This document shows, one piece after another, positions 48,712 through 57,545 of a DNA stretch of 64,000 nucleotides. A model generated the notes under the pieces. The model ran no database searches, was not told the origin of the DNA, and saw nothing but the letters and a program-made list of their open reading frames with translations. Source of the stretch: Lepidostoma basale (Eukaryota > Arthropoda > Insecta > Trichoptera > Lepidostomatidae); contig JAHDVF020001353.1 in the NCBI GenBank assembly GCA_022606425.2, forward strand, positions 434,001 to 498,000, written 5' to 3'. The translations under genes were made by a program, and so were the position numbers. The stretch's first letter is position 1, and every line of letters starts with the position of its first letter.

Positions 48712-48968
48712 TTATATGGGGTATAGCAACGGGGAGTGCACAAACAGTATTTGGTCATTAAGAACTACTTGGTCAGGGGTATTGTATTTTAGCCTATTTA
48801 TTTCTAGAATTTCTAATTTGTCTAGTTTTTGACTTTTTGGGCATTTATGCAAGATTTTAGCGTTTTCGGTTGGGTTAAATGTATGATTATTTTCAATAAG
48901 GTGGTTAGCAAAATTGGAGTCCGTTTTATTATTTCTCCAACTTTGTACATGTTCCCCGATTTCTACCC
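48712..48968 (-). pseudogene. GIY-YIG endonuclease domain C-terminal half (Penelope-like)
   Basis: Open on the minus strand for ~85 codons: VEIGEHVQSWRNNKTDSNFA, NHLIENNHTFNPTENAKILH, KCPKSQKLDKLEILEINRLK and YNTPDQVVLNDQILFVHSPL then LYPI and a stop. The arginine-bearing GEH block, the NFANHLIENNHTF helix and LEILEIN with the metal-binding glutamate match Penelope-like GIY-YIG nucleases. No stop codons, unlike the copy at 35088. The YVGQTG half is missing at the truncation. Confidence 0.88.
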
Positions 48969-48984
48969 TTTAAACAATTTGGTT

Positions 48985-49066
48985 CACTGCACACTGCACA
49001 ATTATCTGCAATTAGTTTTAACTTAGTTTAGTTCACTGCACAATTATCTGCAATTAGTTTTAACTT
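48985..49066. repeat. 45-bp direct duplication
   Basis: GTTCACTGCACAATTATCTG and CAATTAGTTTTAACTTAG/TTTT occur twice, 45 bp apart. Confidence 0.8.
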
Positions 49067-49285
49067 TTAATTTAAGTGTAAACAATACCGAATTGTTCTG
49101 CTTTTGTTTTCTACACTTCTGTAATACAAAAATAATCAGAACAAATTTCAAAATTAGATTCACAATCAGAAAAAATTCAAATAACTATTCCTCTCTCGCT
49201 TTCTTGTATTCAAAATATTCTCGAACTTTTTCTTTATGAAAACCGGGTTTTTGCCTATTTATATTATTACTGTTAAAATTTGAAA
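49067..49285. other. AT-rich interval without recognised feature
   Basis: Nothing recognised. Confidence 0.4.
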
Positions 49286-49548
49286 CACTGTTGTAATATC
49301 ACAATTTATTTTTATTCACATAGAGTGACGCGACAGCTGTTTCGCCAACCGATGTTGGCTTCATCAGGTGTTACTCATTAGTGTGGTTAGTCATATGATT
49401 AGTCATATGATCGTCGATTGGCGAAACAGCTGTCGCGACACTCTCAGTGAATAAAAAGATATTGGGATATTATAACCGTGTTTTTTTATTTTAACAGTAA
49501 TAATGTTGAAGTATCATAGTGTTTCGGCCAAAACAATGGACTGTTTTA
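49286..49548. repeat. PLE-E head-to-head pair
   Basis: A minus-strand unit with the full motif (49323-49376) faces a plus-strand unit of which only the 3' half of the motif remains (GATTGGCGAAACAGCTGTCG at 49414-49433). Both are followed outwards by GTGAATAAAAA-type sequence. The plus unit then runs into TATCATAGTGTTTCGGCCAA and ATGGACTGTTTTA, the other element end. Confidence 0.85.
49323..49376 (-). ncRNA. Hammerhead ribozyme motif with intact core, PLE-E
   Basis: Minus strand 5' to 3': stem I GAGTAACAC; core CTGATGA (49361-49367); stem II GCCAAC (49354-49359 complement) loop ATCG, GTTGGC; GAAA (49340-49343); palindromic stem III ACAGCTGT (49333-49340); cleavage C at 49332; stem I GCGTCACTC. 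Stem I pairs 7 of 9 positions with two A-C mismatches, and stem II has 6 perfect pairs. All 13 conserved core bases agree with the consensus. Stem III is a palindrome of two to three pairs per monomer, which favours a dimeric form. Belongs to a Penelope-like repeat by analogy with PLE-D. Confidence 0.85.
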
Positions 49549-49654
49549 TTTATATTATGATTTGGGGTTATACATCATTGTACAAGAAACAATAAACACA
49601 TCCATTTCCTTAAATACCTTATTCTGCTTCATTGGTTTGACTCTTGCAACATTT
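49549..49654. other. Short interval without recognised feature
   Basis: ACAAGAAACAATAAACACAT near 49578 recalls the PLE-C tail end. Otherwise nothing. Confidence 0.4.
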
Positions 49655-49765
49655 ATGCATTTGCGAAACATGTCATCCACATGAAATATAATAAAACTTC
49701 TAGAAAGCAGAAGTTTTTATTCACATTAATTATTTAAAGTTGTTCTCAAACTAAGATGAAAATCA
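49655..49765 (+). repeat. PLE-C 3' half
   Basis: TTTGCGAAACATGTCATCCA then ATAATAAAACTTCTAGAAAG: GAA-ACATGT-C is intact but stem II is broken. Confidence 0.65.
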
Positions 49766-50112
49766 GACCACCTCTGACCTACTTTTCGATTAGCATTTGT
49801 TCACTTTTAAAACAAAGTTCCCGGAATGTTAGGAACCTGTTTAAAACGCTTTGTTCCGATATAAAAACTCTGGGAACAATCGAAAAGCAATCCCAACTCA
49901 GGCAATTGCATTGTTTTTCCCATTTCGGGACCAAACTTGACCGATAAACGGCGGATTCGACGAAAATGTCTTGAATATTCACGGAAGAAAACGTTCGAAC
50001 GAATTGAAACAAAATTTGTTTAACAAATCCATATTTGAATTTCCACTTATGTGAGCTTATGATACGATAGCAGTTCGGAAAATGATGTAAGTATAGTATA
50101 TTTTAAATTTAT
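49766..50112. other. Interval without recognised feature
   Basis: Balanced composition around 49800-50000 and short frames on both strands, but no domain recognised. Confidence 0.35.
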
Positions 50113-50113
50113 A

Positions 50114-50206
50114 ATGACGAATTTTTTATGAATTAAAACACCGTTTTTTCCTCTTTTGAGTTTGTTTTGGGAAGAACTGGGAGAACGACATAAACGATTT
50201 TTTAGA
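50114..50206 (-). repeat. PLE-B fragment with deleted motif
   Basis: TTTATGAATTAAAACACCGT, CCTCTTTTGAGTTTGTTTTG and TGGGAGAACGACATAAACG flank a deletion that has removed the stem II to stem III part. Confidence 0.6.
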
Positions 50207-50225
50207 ATAATATATCATCAATAAT

Positions 50226-50852
50226 TCTTCTTCTTCTTCAGTCTGTATTGACCGTCCACTCCTGGACGTAGGCCTCCTCTCGCATTTTCCGTTCTCTTCT
50301 ATCCTGAGCGATCCGCATCCAGGCACTTCCGCACTGTGCGCAACGCAACTGTGGGCGCCCAACTCCACGCTTTGCCGTCCTTGGCCACCAGCACAGCAGT
50401 CGCCTTGTCCACTTTTCATCTGGATCGCGAGCGACATGTCCATCCCATCGCCACTTGAAGGTTGCGGCCATCTTGATTACATCGGAAACCTTTGTTCTGA
50501 CTCTTATATCCTCATTTCTGAGTCTCCCGTAAACTGATACCCAACATGACTCTCTCCATTGCTCTCTGAGTGACTCTTAGCTTGTTGGCACTTTTTGTGC
50601 CATTGTGACTGTCTCAATACCATAAGTGAACACTGGCAGGACACAGGCATTGAACACTCTCCTTTTCAAGTTGATGGGTATTTTCGGATTTTTCAAAATG
50701 TGACCAAGATTTTTGAATGCTGCCCAGCTTAGTCCGACTCTTCTATTCAGGTCTGTTGTCTGGTTATCTCGCCCAAGCTGTATTTTGTGACCCAAATAAA
50801 TGTATTCACTGACACTTACACCGACAACAATTATTGACATTAAATTATCTTG
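50226..50852 (-). mobile_element. RTE-9 LINE 3' copy (reverse transcriptase C-terminus)
   Basis: Minus-strand order: VSVSEYIYLGHKIQLGRDNQ, NRRVGLSWAAFKNLGHILKN, NACVLPVFTYGIETVTMAQK (50577-50850), a break near 50530, then IKMAATFKWRWDGHVARDPD, EKWTRRLLCWWPRTAKRGVG, RPQLRCAQCGSAWMRIAQDR. GAA tail at 50226-50238. YLG, YG, GHVAR and GRPQ blocks follow the RTE-like pattern. Confidence 0.9.
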
Positions 50853-50859
50853 AAATATA

Positions 50860-51058
50860 TTATACATTTGCATTTTTTTTCTGTTGAAACAAATATAAGC
50901 AAATAGACAAAGTATCAGATATTTTTTAAACACACTACATAAAATAGATTTACATTGTAATTGACGCATTTTGTAAGATGACAATGAGATCACATGAAAA
51001 TATACTATAAATCATTTATTCTACATTTACAAAAATATTATTTGATTTTTTAATTGCT
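50860..51058. other. AT-rich interval without recognised feature
   Basis: Nothing recognised. Confidence 0.4.
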
Positions 51059-51060
51059 CA

Positions 51061-51746
51061 TATATATGTCGCCGCCATCTAGTTAAATACGCCGCTCAAT
51101 TGAACGGCTAGGCTGATAATAAATTAGTTTTTAGCGTTTGCGTAAAAATTTTATGAGTAGATAGGGGATGTGGGATGTATTATTTTTAAAAAACCTACTC
51201 TAACCGAAAGGTTCGATTCTCGGTGAAATCAATAATAATTAAAAAGTGTTTTTTCTGAAGCCTGGGTGATTGTGATGTAATTCCTCTCTGCACTGGGGTC
51301 TTCCGGTCTGTTGAGGTGGTTAAAGTAAAATACAATAAAATAGAAATAAAAATAAAGTTATGTTTTTATAAACACGCTATGCGTCAATATGAACATTATA
51401 ACCGTACAAGCGCTAAGCCAATGTCAAAACTCGTACGGTAGTAAAGAAGAACAGTACGTTTAGGTTAGAGTTAGTTTTTTTTTTTAATTATACATATTCT
51501 CTCTCTCTTTTTTGTTTGAAAATCGTGTTACTTTTTACAAAAACACATGTTATCGAATGCCGACTGAGAGTTGAACATTGTTAGATGACTGCTAGCGCTG
51601 CAGTGGTAAAAATTAGAACTAAAACGTTGAGCTGTCTTAATTTATTCAACTACCGGCCTAGTCACTTCATTGAATGCCGCCGTTTCATTATCAGCCTAGC
51701 CGTTCAATTGAGCGGTGTATTTAACTAGGTGGCGGCGACATATATA
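51061..51746. mobile_element. Unclassified DNA transposon with 60-bp terminal inverted repeats
   Basis: TATATATGTCGCCGCCATCT through GAACGGCTAGGCTGATAAT (51061-51120) is inverted at 51687-51746 with two mismatches. Within the arm GCCGCTCAATTGAACGGC is itself nearly palindromic. The flanks are TA-rich, so a TA target duplication is possible but not provable. The 566-bp inside has no transposase; it contains AAAGGTTCGATTCTCGG, which looks like a B box, near 51210. Confidence 0.85.
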
Positions 51747-51889
51747 ATGATAGACAAAAAATTACAATTACCGTCGAACTAGGTTATTGCGAGGAGATGG
51801 GACCAACTGAATTTGCTCGTTATAAGCATATCTCGTTATATTATAGAATATATATTTTTGAACTACAAGTCCTAATGAATAGTATGTAC

Positions 51890-52267
51890 GAGGTATGCAT
51901 GCGAAATGATCTGATGATGAATGTTAACAAGTCCAAGGTAATGATTTTTGAAAATGAAGAAATTCTGACAGTCTGAAACATTAGCGTGAATGGTGAAAAT
52001 TTGGAGCAAGTAAATGCGTTCGTGTATTTAGGTAGCATGTTTACAATAGATGTGCGAGTGGAGAGGGATATTGAAAATAGGGTTGGGGCAGGCAACAAAG
52101 TGAATGGTGCACTTAAAGTTGACATCGCAAACAAAAACCTATCCAAAAAAGCTAAAATGGCAGGGCGCAATGATGTTCTTTTACAGACTCTTATGTATGG
52201 AAGCGAAGCATTGAACTGGCAAAAGAAGAATGAAAGTAGAATAAATGCAGTAGAAATGAGATCATAA
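51890..52267 (+). mobile_element. LINE-A upstream segment (palm end to LMYG block)
   Basis: Reaches furthest 5' among plus-strand copies: NDLMMNVNKSKVMIFENEE, then a stop, ISVNGENLEQVNAFVYLGSM, FTIDVRVERDIENRVGAGNK, VNGALKVDIANKNLSKKAKM and LMYGSEALNWQKKNESRINA. The NVNKSKVM block immediately follows the reverse transcriptase catalytic region in RTE-like elements. It stops abruptly at MRS. Confidence 0.88.
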
Positions 52268-52512
52268 AGGCACCTTGCACATCCCAAATTTCGTCACTCG
52301 TCAATTTTCTTACTCTTTCTATTAAAATTCTGCCATAGACATTACCAACGACACTCAAAAGACTAATAGCTCTGTGGTTTCCACATTCCATGCGCGATCC
52401 TTTTCCTTTGTACAGGGGCATAATAATTGCTCTCCTCCAGTCTAGCGGCGTATATCCCTCCTCCAAACACCGGTTAAATAACTTACATAACCATGCAGAA
52501 ACCACTTCGCCA
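52264..52512 (-). mobile_element. LINE-A reverse transcriptase N-terminal segment, inverted
   Basis: Minus strand is open: GGEVVSAWLCKLFNRCLEEG, YTPLDWRRAIIMPLYKGKGS, CGNHRAISLLSVVGNVYGRI, LIERVRKLTSDEIWDVQGAF. These are conserved reverse transcriptase blocks 0 to 2 of non-LTR elements (W..AII.PLYKGKG and the RAISLLSVVGKVYGRIL-type helix). It is joined tail-first to the preceding plus-strand LINE-A piece and followed by AGTTAGTTATG, a LINE-A-type tail. Confidence 0.85.
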
Positions 52513-52521
52513 CCGCTTTTA

Positions 52522-52578
52522 GTTAGTTATGTCTTTTTTTAAATAAACTCAAACGTGAAATAAAGTTTTTTTCCGTTG
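52522..52578 (+). repeat. PLE-B terminal fragment
   Basis: AAATAAACTCAAACGTGAAA and TAAAGTTTTTTTCCG resemble the PLE-B end; the motif itself is missing. Confidence 0.5.
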
Positions 52579-52579
52579 A

Positions 52580-52984
52580 CACAAGGCAGAAGATGTTCGT
52601 TTGCAACTATTTTGTTGCAGTTTCCCGGATCATCTTGATTTATTGTGAAAATGTAAAATCGCAAAAGAAAACGTTTTCACCTCTAATGTCGTCAGGAGCA
52701 GTCAAAGATGTCCCAGACAAATGTCTCGGGACAATTCGATTTGTGTTTTGCTTTGGGCTTGTTTTTATTTTATTTGATTCTGATCCGACCCCCGTGCCCT
52801 AAGCAGGACCGGCACGAGGGATTATTAGCTTAAGAAAACTGGCGATTCAATTTGATTAAGAAAGTTTTGTTTACATTTTACTTTATCGTTTGATTTGCGC
52901 TTTTTTCTATTGGAACTGAAATCCTCTACAAATTATATATATTTAATTAAATACTGGAAACAAAAAAATATATACAAAATTTCT
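52580..52984. other. Interval without recognised feature
   Basis: A 69-codon frame (52593-52802) and a GC-richer patch CCGTGCCCTAAGCAGGACCG near 52792. No domain recognised. Confidence 0.35.
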
Positions 52985-52985
52985 T

Positions 52986-53085
52986 TATTATTTATTATAC
53001 AATATATTTAGTGTGCTTCCACTTGTGTTTGATGACGACCGGTTTAGGCACCTTGCTGCCATCTTCTGGACATTTTTGTGTTATA
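52986..53085 (-). repeat. PLE-D diverged copy
   Basis: GACGACCGGTTTAGGCACCT then TGCTGCCATCTTCTGGACAT: palindrome ACCGGT intact, stem II GGCAGC/GTGCC weakened, TAAAC for GAAAC, core box CAGAAGA. Confidence 0.7.
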
Positions 53086-53139
53086 ATATTATTAGAGGGT
53101 CACGATAATGTATTATTCCGGATTAAAAGAGTTTTAATT

Positions 53140-53300
53140 AAATAGTCCATTGTTTTGGCCGAAACACTATGATACCTTAACAATTTAAACTGTTAAATTA
53201 AATAACTTTGTTTTTTGTAGCTGTTTCATCAACCTATGTTGACATCATCAGGTGTTACAATAATATATCGAATGTCAAATTTTCGTGATTTTTCGAATCT
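53140..53300 (-). repeat. PLE-E copy with truncated motif
   Basis: AAATAGTCCATTGTTTTGGC start, then a motif (53218-53258) with CTGATGA, perfect stem II TCAAC/GTTGA and GAAAC, but the cleavage side is deleted (palindrome reduced to AGCT and no GTCGCG). Confidence 0.8.
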
Positions 53301-54040
53301 TTCTTAACTTCTGTCTTAACTCGCGCGAAATTCAAAAAAATATTTTATTCGCAGACGCTCAAACGCGCAAAACACATCGTTTTATTATATTTTTTAAGGC
53401 AAGCCCGGCTTCTCGGCTTGTATGGACGTACCGCCACTGCCCGTACCATATCTTTATAATACATAACTATAAAAAAGTTCTATTTATGTTTGTATCTCCC
53501 TTAATCCGCCTCTGCATTCGGAAGTTACCTGAGAGCGATGACTGTGAAATTGAAATGACATCCAAACCCTGAACCTGTCCCGTTTGGGCCGCGCTCCCCT
53601 CCGCCGGCCCTGGGGCTCCCTTCAGGGATGCGGCCCGTCAAAGGGTGGGGCCATCTGCTAGGTTTGTAATTCGCGTGATGGAAGCTGTAATCAAAAGTGA
53701 ATATATCGGAACACATCTAAAAGAACGTAAACTATCAGGCTACCGACTTTTAGGGTAGGCAGCAATACACAAAAATAATAAATTAAAAATTTATACTTGC
53801 TGCCCGTCTTTTTCTGCTATATGAAAATATGGACATTGGCATAAGCTATGACCAAAAAGCTAGATGCCTGTGAAATATGAATGTGTTATAATTGTTATTA
53901 TTATAATTATAATGTTGATTTATTAATATATTATATCTACGCTTATTTATTAAATTTATTAAAGTAATAATAAGCTTAGATATATTAAATAAAGTACCTG
54001 GTGGAAGGAGCTGATCTGCGGGAAGAAATACAACCCCAAG
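53300..54040. other. Interval with a GC-rich patch, no recognised gene
   Basis: 53560-53660 is unusually GC-rich (CCCCTCCGCCGGCCCTGGGG). A 95-codon frame ends there (53285-53572) without known domains. The remainder is AT-rich. Confidence 0.35.
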
Positions 54041-54044
54041 TAAA

Positions 54045-54518
54045 CAAGGCACCTGCAATCTCTGTGGCTCTAAAATCCACAATATGGAAAAACAAAGACA
54101 TAACCATTAAGAGTAGATGAGGATCTATAAAGCATGCGTAAGACCAATAATAACATGGCGTCGAAGCAAGGGACAGACACAGTAAGGACCAAACAAGTTT
54201 TAAGGACTTCCGAAATGAAGACATTGAGGACGATAGCAGGCAAGACACTGAGAGATCGCGTGAGGAACACCATGTTAAGAGAGATTTGTGAGGTTGAGGA
54301 TATTATAAGATGGAGCAGACAGCGAAAATGGGACTGGTACGGTCATGTTCAAAGAATGGACTCCCTATATTGCGTTGCATTATTAGCCTCATCGGACTCG
54401 TTCTTGTGGAAGACCTCCTAAAATATGGAAAGACAGCTGGGAATCTTCCTCACAGGAGGAGCAGCACTCTGGAGAACAGACCACATTGGTCTACAACAAG
54501 GAAGAAGAAGAAGAAGAA
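54045..54518 (+). mobile_element. RTE-1-related LINE 3' fragment (second subfamily)
   Basis: Plus strand reads IYKACVRPIITW with a break, DTVRTKQVLRTSEMKTLRTI, AGKTLRDRVRNTMLREICEV and EDIIRWSRQRKWDWYGHVQR, then a frameshifted end and GAAGAAGAAGAAGAAGAAG tail (54499-54518). Upstream WKNKDITIKSR precedes IYKA. Confidence 0.88.
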
Positions 54519-54539
54519 GATTTATTAAAAATAGTATTA

Positions 54540-54678
54540 ACACACTTTTATTAATTTTTAAACCAAGTTAGGGGCTGTCAGAGGTATATAAAAACAGGTA
54601 ATTAAAATTTAAAAAAATTATCAGATATTTAATTTATTTTATAAAACGAACAATATTAAATTGACAAAAAAAGGAAAA
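54540..54678. other. Short interval without recognised feature
   Basis: GTTAGGGGCTGTCAGAGGTA at 54569 recurs as GTTAGGGGCAGTCAGAGGTA at 63419, an unclassified short repeat. Confidence 0.4.
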
Positions 54679-54679
54679 A

Positions 54680-54815
54680 ATCAACGAACGTCAATGTTAC
54701 GATGTATGATTGTGAAGGAAGCTAGAGAGGTATGTCAGGACAGAACGGTATGGCGGTCCACCCTCACTGCCTACTCCTCTGGGGAAACGGAGTGATAGTT
54801 AGTTAGTTAGTTATT
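54680..54815 (+). mobile_element. LINE-A terminal fragment
   Basis: AACGAACGTCAATGTTACGA, GCTAGAGAGGTATGTCAGGA, CAGAACGGTATGGCGGTCCA and GTTAGTTAGTTAGTTA close the element. Confidence 0.85.
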
Positions 54816-54829
54816 TTAGGAACGAATTC

Positions 54830-55066
54830 CATGCTTAATTTGAGTAACAACTATCAATCTTCCTTCAAACCTCAGATGCATAAATGATCCCACAGATTTC
54901 AGATTTAAGCTGAAAACCCATCTTTTTCATATTTCATACCCAATTTAAAACTTGCATATTTTGTTCTATTATACTTTTTAATCGATCGCGAATATCAATC
55001 AGATGCAGCGTTCACATTTAGATTTAAAATACGTCTTAATGCGCCCTTGAGGTGATTACGATTATC
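54830..55066 (+). mobile_element. LINE-J 3' fragment (L2/CR1-like)
   Basis: Encodes FKLKTHLFHISYPI near 54905, the usual last residues of CR1/L2-type reverse transcriptases, then a UTR with CGATCGCGAATATCAATCAG and GTCTTAATGCGCCCTTGAGG. Confidence 0.75.
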
Positions 55067-55480
55067 TCTTTCTTCAAGTGCCCTGTCGAGTCCCCCCAAC
55101 GTTGGCGATCACCTTGGCAAACCTATCCCTGTCCTGCGCCGCTCGGTACAGCTCCTCCACACTTCGGATGCCGGTCCTCTCCCTCACGTTTCGCAGCCAG
55201 GACATTTGTCTCCTTCTGGGCCCTCGGCGTCCCTCAATTTTCCCCTCCAATCAGTTGGAGAAGGTGTTACTTTTCTCCACGCAGTATATGACCCAAATGT
55301 GAGATCTTTCTAAGCTTGATAGTTGATAACGGTTCCCTGTCAACTGTAGCTCGCCTCGGGACTTCGGTATTGGTAACCATGTCTGTCCAGGGAACTCTGA
55401 GTATTCGGCGGTGGAGCCACATTTCAAATGCTTCCAGCCTGTTCATTGAGTTAACTTTCAAGGTCCACGTTTCACATATT
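55066..55480 (-). mobile_element. RTE-2 LINE 3' copy (reverse transcriptase C-terminus)
   Basis: Minus strand: KVNSMNRLEAFEMWLHRRIL, RVPWTDMVTNTEVPRRATVD, LSTIKLRKISHLGHILRGEK, a frameshift near 55265, then IEGRRGPRRRQMSWLRNVRE, RTGIRSVEELYRAAQDRDRF and AKVIANVGGTRQGT stop. Links the 3435-3770 and 8335-8496 fragments as parts of one family. Confidence 0.9.
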
Positions 55481-55503
55481 ATTATTATTATTATTATTAT
55501 TAT
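55478..55503. repeat. (ATT)n microsatellite
   Basis: ATTATTATTATTATTATTAT repeat; a second short run at 55527-55540. Confidence 0.9.
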
Positions 55504-55544
55504 GACTTAATAATGAATACACAGCATATTATTATTATTATGAC

Positions 55545-56110
55545 TTTATAATGAAAATTTGTGGCAACCCTGATTCGTAATAAAACTGTTCAGATTGGCG
55601 ACAATGATGTAATTCGTAAGACCATCTGCATTCGAGTCCTTTAACGCATTTGACAAGTGTGTCTAGGATCATAACTCCGGCATAACTCGCAAATCTGGAG
55701 CGAGCAAGGATTCCAAAACTGTTTAGCATATTTATTGTTGATAATGTATGGTATTACCTTATTTAAATTCGCCTTTTGTCTACTCCGTCGGTACAAATTG
55801 TTAAACGGCATAATCCAAGGGGATGTAATATGCAAATGTTTGAGAACATTTGCATACGGTATTTCGCAGGATAAATGGAATATTTGAGCAGCACGCGATC
55901 CGGTTACAATATTGTCGAATGGATATTGTATGAATCCACTTCATTTGAATACTGTCGCTAGCGACACGGTACTTGTGACGAAAGCTGTCGTGGTCATATA
56001 TCATATTTATTTTGACTAACTAACTTATTATAAAGCTCCTGGAAGTGCCTACTTCGACGCAGGCATTTCGACGAGCAACGCGACAAACGTACTTAACATT
56101 TCTTTTTTGA
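55545..56110. other. Interval without recognised feature
   Basis: Short minus-strand frames overlap (55538-55835) but no domain is recognised. Balanced composition suggests an old element. Confidence 0.35.
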
Positions 56111-56149
56111 GAGCTTTATGATCCTTAATTTACGTTTTTATTATGATGA

Positions 56150-56380
56150 TTTTTTTATGAAATAAAACACAGTTTTTTCCACTTTTGAGTTTATATTTCT
56201 CGATATATTTTGAAGGCTTTACATCTTCACCATCGGGAGAACAATATAAACCCAAGTTGATGATGAAGGCGTAAAGCCTTCATCATCAACTTGGGTTCAA
56301 ACATCTCGAGAAAAATGGACTCAAAAGTGGAAAAAACAGTGTTTTAATTCATAAAAGAATCGTCATTATAGAATTTCACA
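56150..56380. repeat. PLE-B head-to-head dimer
   Basis: Left arm (reverse) ATGAAATAAAACACAGTTTT and TTCCACTTTTGAGTTTATAT mirror right arm CTCAAAAGTGGAAAAAACAG and TGTTTTAATTCAT. The centre is a 20-bp perfect hairpin (56251-56295). In both arms the palindrome ACATGT has been altered (ATATAT, ACATCT). Confidence 0.8.
56251..56295. repeat. 20-bp perfect hairpin at the PLE-B dimer centre
   Basis: CCCAAGTTGATGATGAAGGC, loop GTAAA, exact inverse at 56276-56295. It arose by extending the stem II region (GATGATGAAGG...). Confidence 0.92.
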
Positions 56381-56427
56381 GTGTTAACGCCTTAAGTTTA
56401 TCTTAAAAAAAGTTTTTATTTATACAT

Positions 56428-56555
56428 TTGATAACATTTGATAATGCCTTAGAAAGGCGAAACATGTCATTCCATCTAAAATATAAATATACTCCTAGAA
56501 GGCAGGCGTTTTCATTTCTACTAATTATTTAATGTGGAGATTTACATCATTGTTC
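56428..56555 (+). repeat. PLE-C copy
   Basis: TTTGATAATGCCTTAGAAAG, GCGAAACATGTCATTCC, GCGTTTTCATTTCTACTAAT and GTTCAACTAACTAACCATC. GAA-ACATGT-C intact; upstream box TTGATAA. Confidence 0.7.
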
Positions 56556-56835
56556 AACTAACTAACCATCATGATATTTTTCGAGATGGCGTCCAATACA
56601 AATATCGTTCGTATGAAAAGGTGTTGATAAAAAACATGGCAATGGCATGTCAGAAAATTTGTAACAAAAACGGCAATGTCAATTATAAAATAGCAGATAT
56701 CTTGGAAAAGAAAACACGGGTATAAATAAAATTTACTCAAATTATAGCTGCACGCTATGTTTTAATATTTAAAAATTGTTGCATCGTATGACCTTAAACA
56801 TGTTGAAATTAAAACATTTTTAAACTCTTAATGAA
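56556..56835 (+). other. Unclassified stretch with a short frame
   Basis: The frame 56534-56725 ends NGNVNYKIADILEKKTRV. No recognised domain; starts within PLE-C. AT-rich. Confidence 0.3.
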
Positions 56836-56837
56836 TA

Positions 56838-57430
56838 ACCTTTATTTTTTGTATCACAATTGTATTTTCTTTTACGCGACAGCTGTTTCATCAGGTGTTA
56901 CAATAATATATGAAATGTCAAATTTTCGTGATTTTTCGAATCTTCATGTGTATTTGTTCCTATGTCAATTTGAATAATTTCTTTGATATAATTTTGAAAC
57001 TCTTGCTGAAATTGAGTTAAGTACCTAAATATTTTAATTAAAAGAACGGTTAGTTACTATTTATAGGAGAAAATATAATAGTAATAATAATAATAATAAA
57101 ACAGTAATTAGAAGGAACAATTATACATAGTATAGAGTCAAAAACGATGAAACATAATAAATTAAAAACGATAAACAATACAAGTACAGAGCTTACATTA
57201 ATATGAAAGGTGACAAAAGTTTAAGGTAATATTATTGTTTTTTAGCTAGATTGAACAGGGGAAATGTTTTTAATGTACTATATACTAATGGGGAATAAGA
57301 AGGAATTTGGTTTTTTATAACATTTAGTTTACATTTTTTGGCCCTAAATTACAAAAAACAAAGTTTATTCTCTAACAGTTGAAAATGTTAAGGTATCATA
57401 GTGTTTTGGCCAAAACAATGGACTATTTAA
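56838..57430 (-). repeat. PLE-E long copy, uninterrupted
   Basis: Motif region at 56868-56905 has lost stem II: the two TGATGA words have recombined, leaving ACACCTGATGAAACAGCTGTC. Body blocks GTATTTGTTCCTATGTCAAT, TTAGTTACTATTTATAGGAG, AGTAATTAGAAGGAACAATT and TAAGGTATCATAGTGTTTTG follow. The last block is in opposite sense to the equivalent block at 53145, so the element carries inverted ends. Confidence 0.82.
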
Positions 57431-57471
57431 AACATTTTTCATTGCTGTGTTTGTTTCTATACACCTCATAT

Positions 57472-57545
57472 GTAAAAACAGAGCAGTGTGGCGGTCCATC
57501 CTCCCTACCTACCCCTTCGGAAAACTGCGTGATGGTTAGTTAAAA
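57472..57545 (+). mobile_element. LINE-A terminal fragment
   Basis: AACAGAGCAGTGTGGCGGTC, CATCCTCCCTACCTACCCCT and GTGATGGTTAGTTA: the last ~70 bp of the element. Confidence 0.85.

Larger units (their letters stand above)
48236..48968 (-). mobile_element. PLE-D 3' part: GIY-YIG domain, UTR and hammerhead-like motif
   Basis: Minus-strand order is GIY-YIG coding end (48968-48712), ~370 bp UTR, hammerhead-like motif (48333-48287), then the element end with AAGACAAAAGTGGAAGTAGT. This is the layout of a Penelope-like element: reverse transcriptase plus GIY-YIG nuclease followed by a terminal repeat that holds a hammerhead ribozyme (published family knowledge). It ends abruptly at 48969, so the reverse transcriptase is not present. 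Confidence 0.9.

Noticed and set aside
53560..53660. GC-rich patch as a CpG-island promoter
   Set aside because: Only about 100 bp long, no gene on either side, and no core promoter motif visible.
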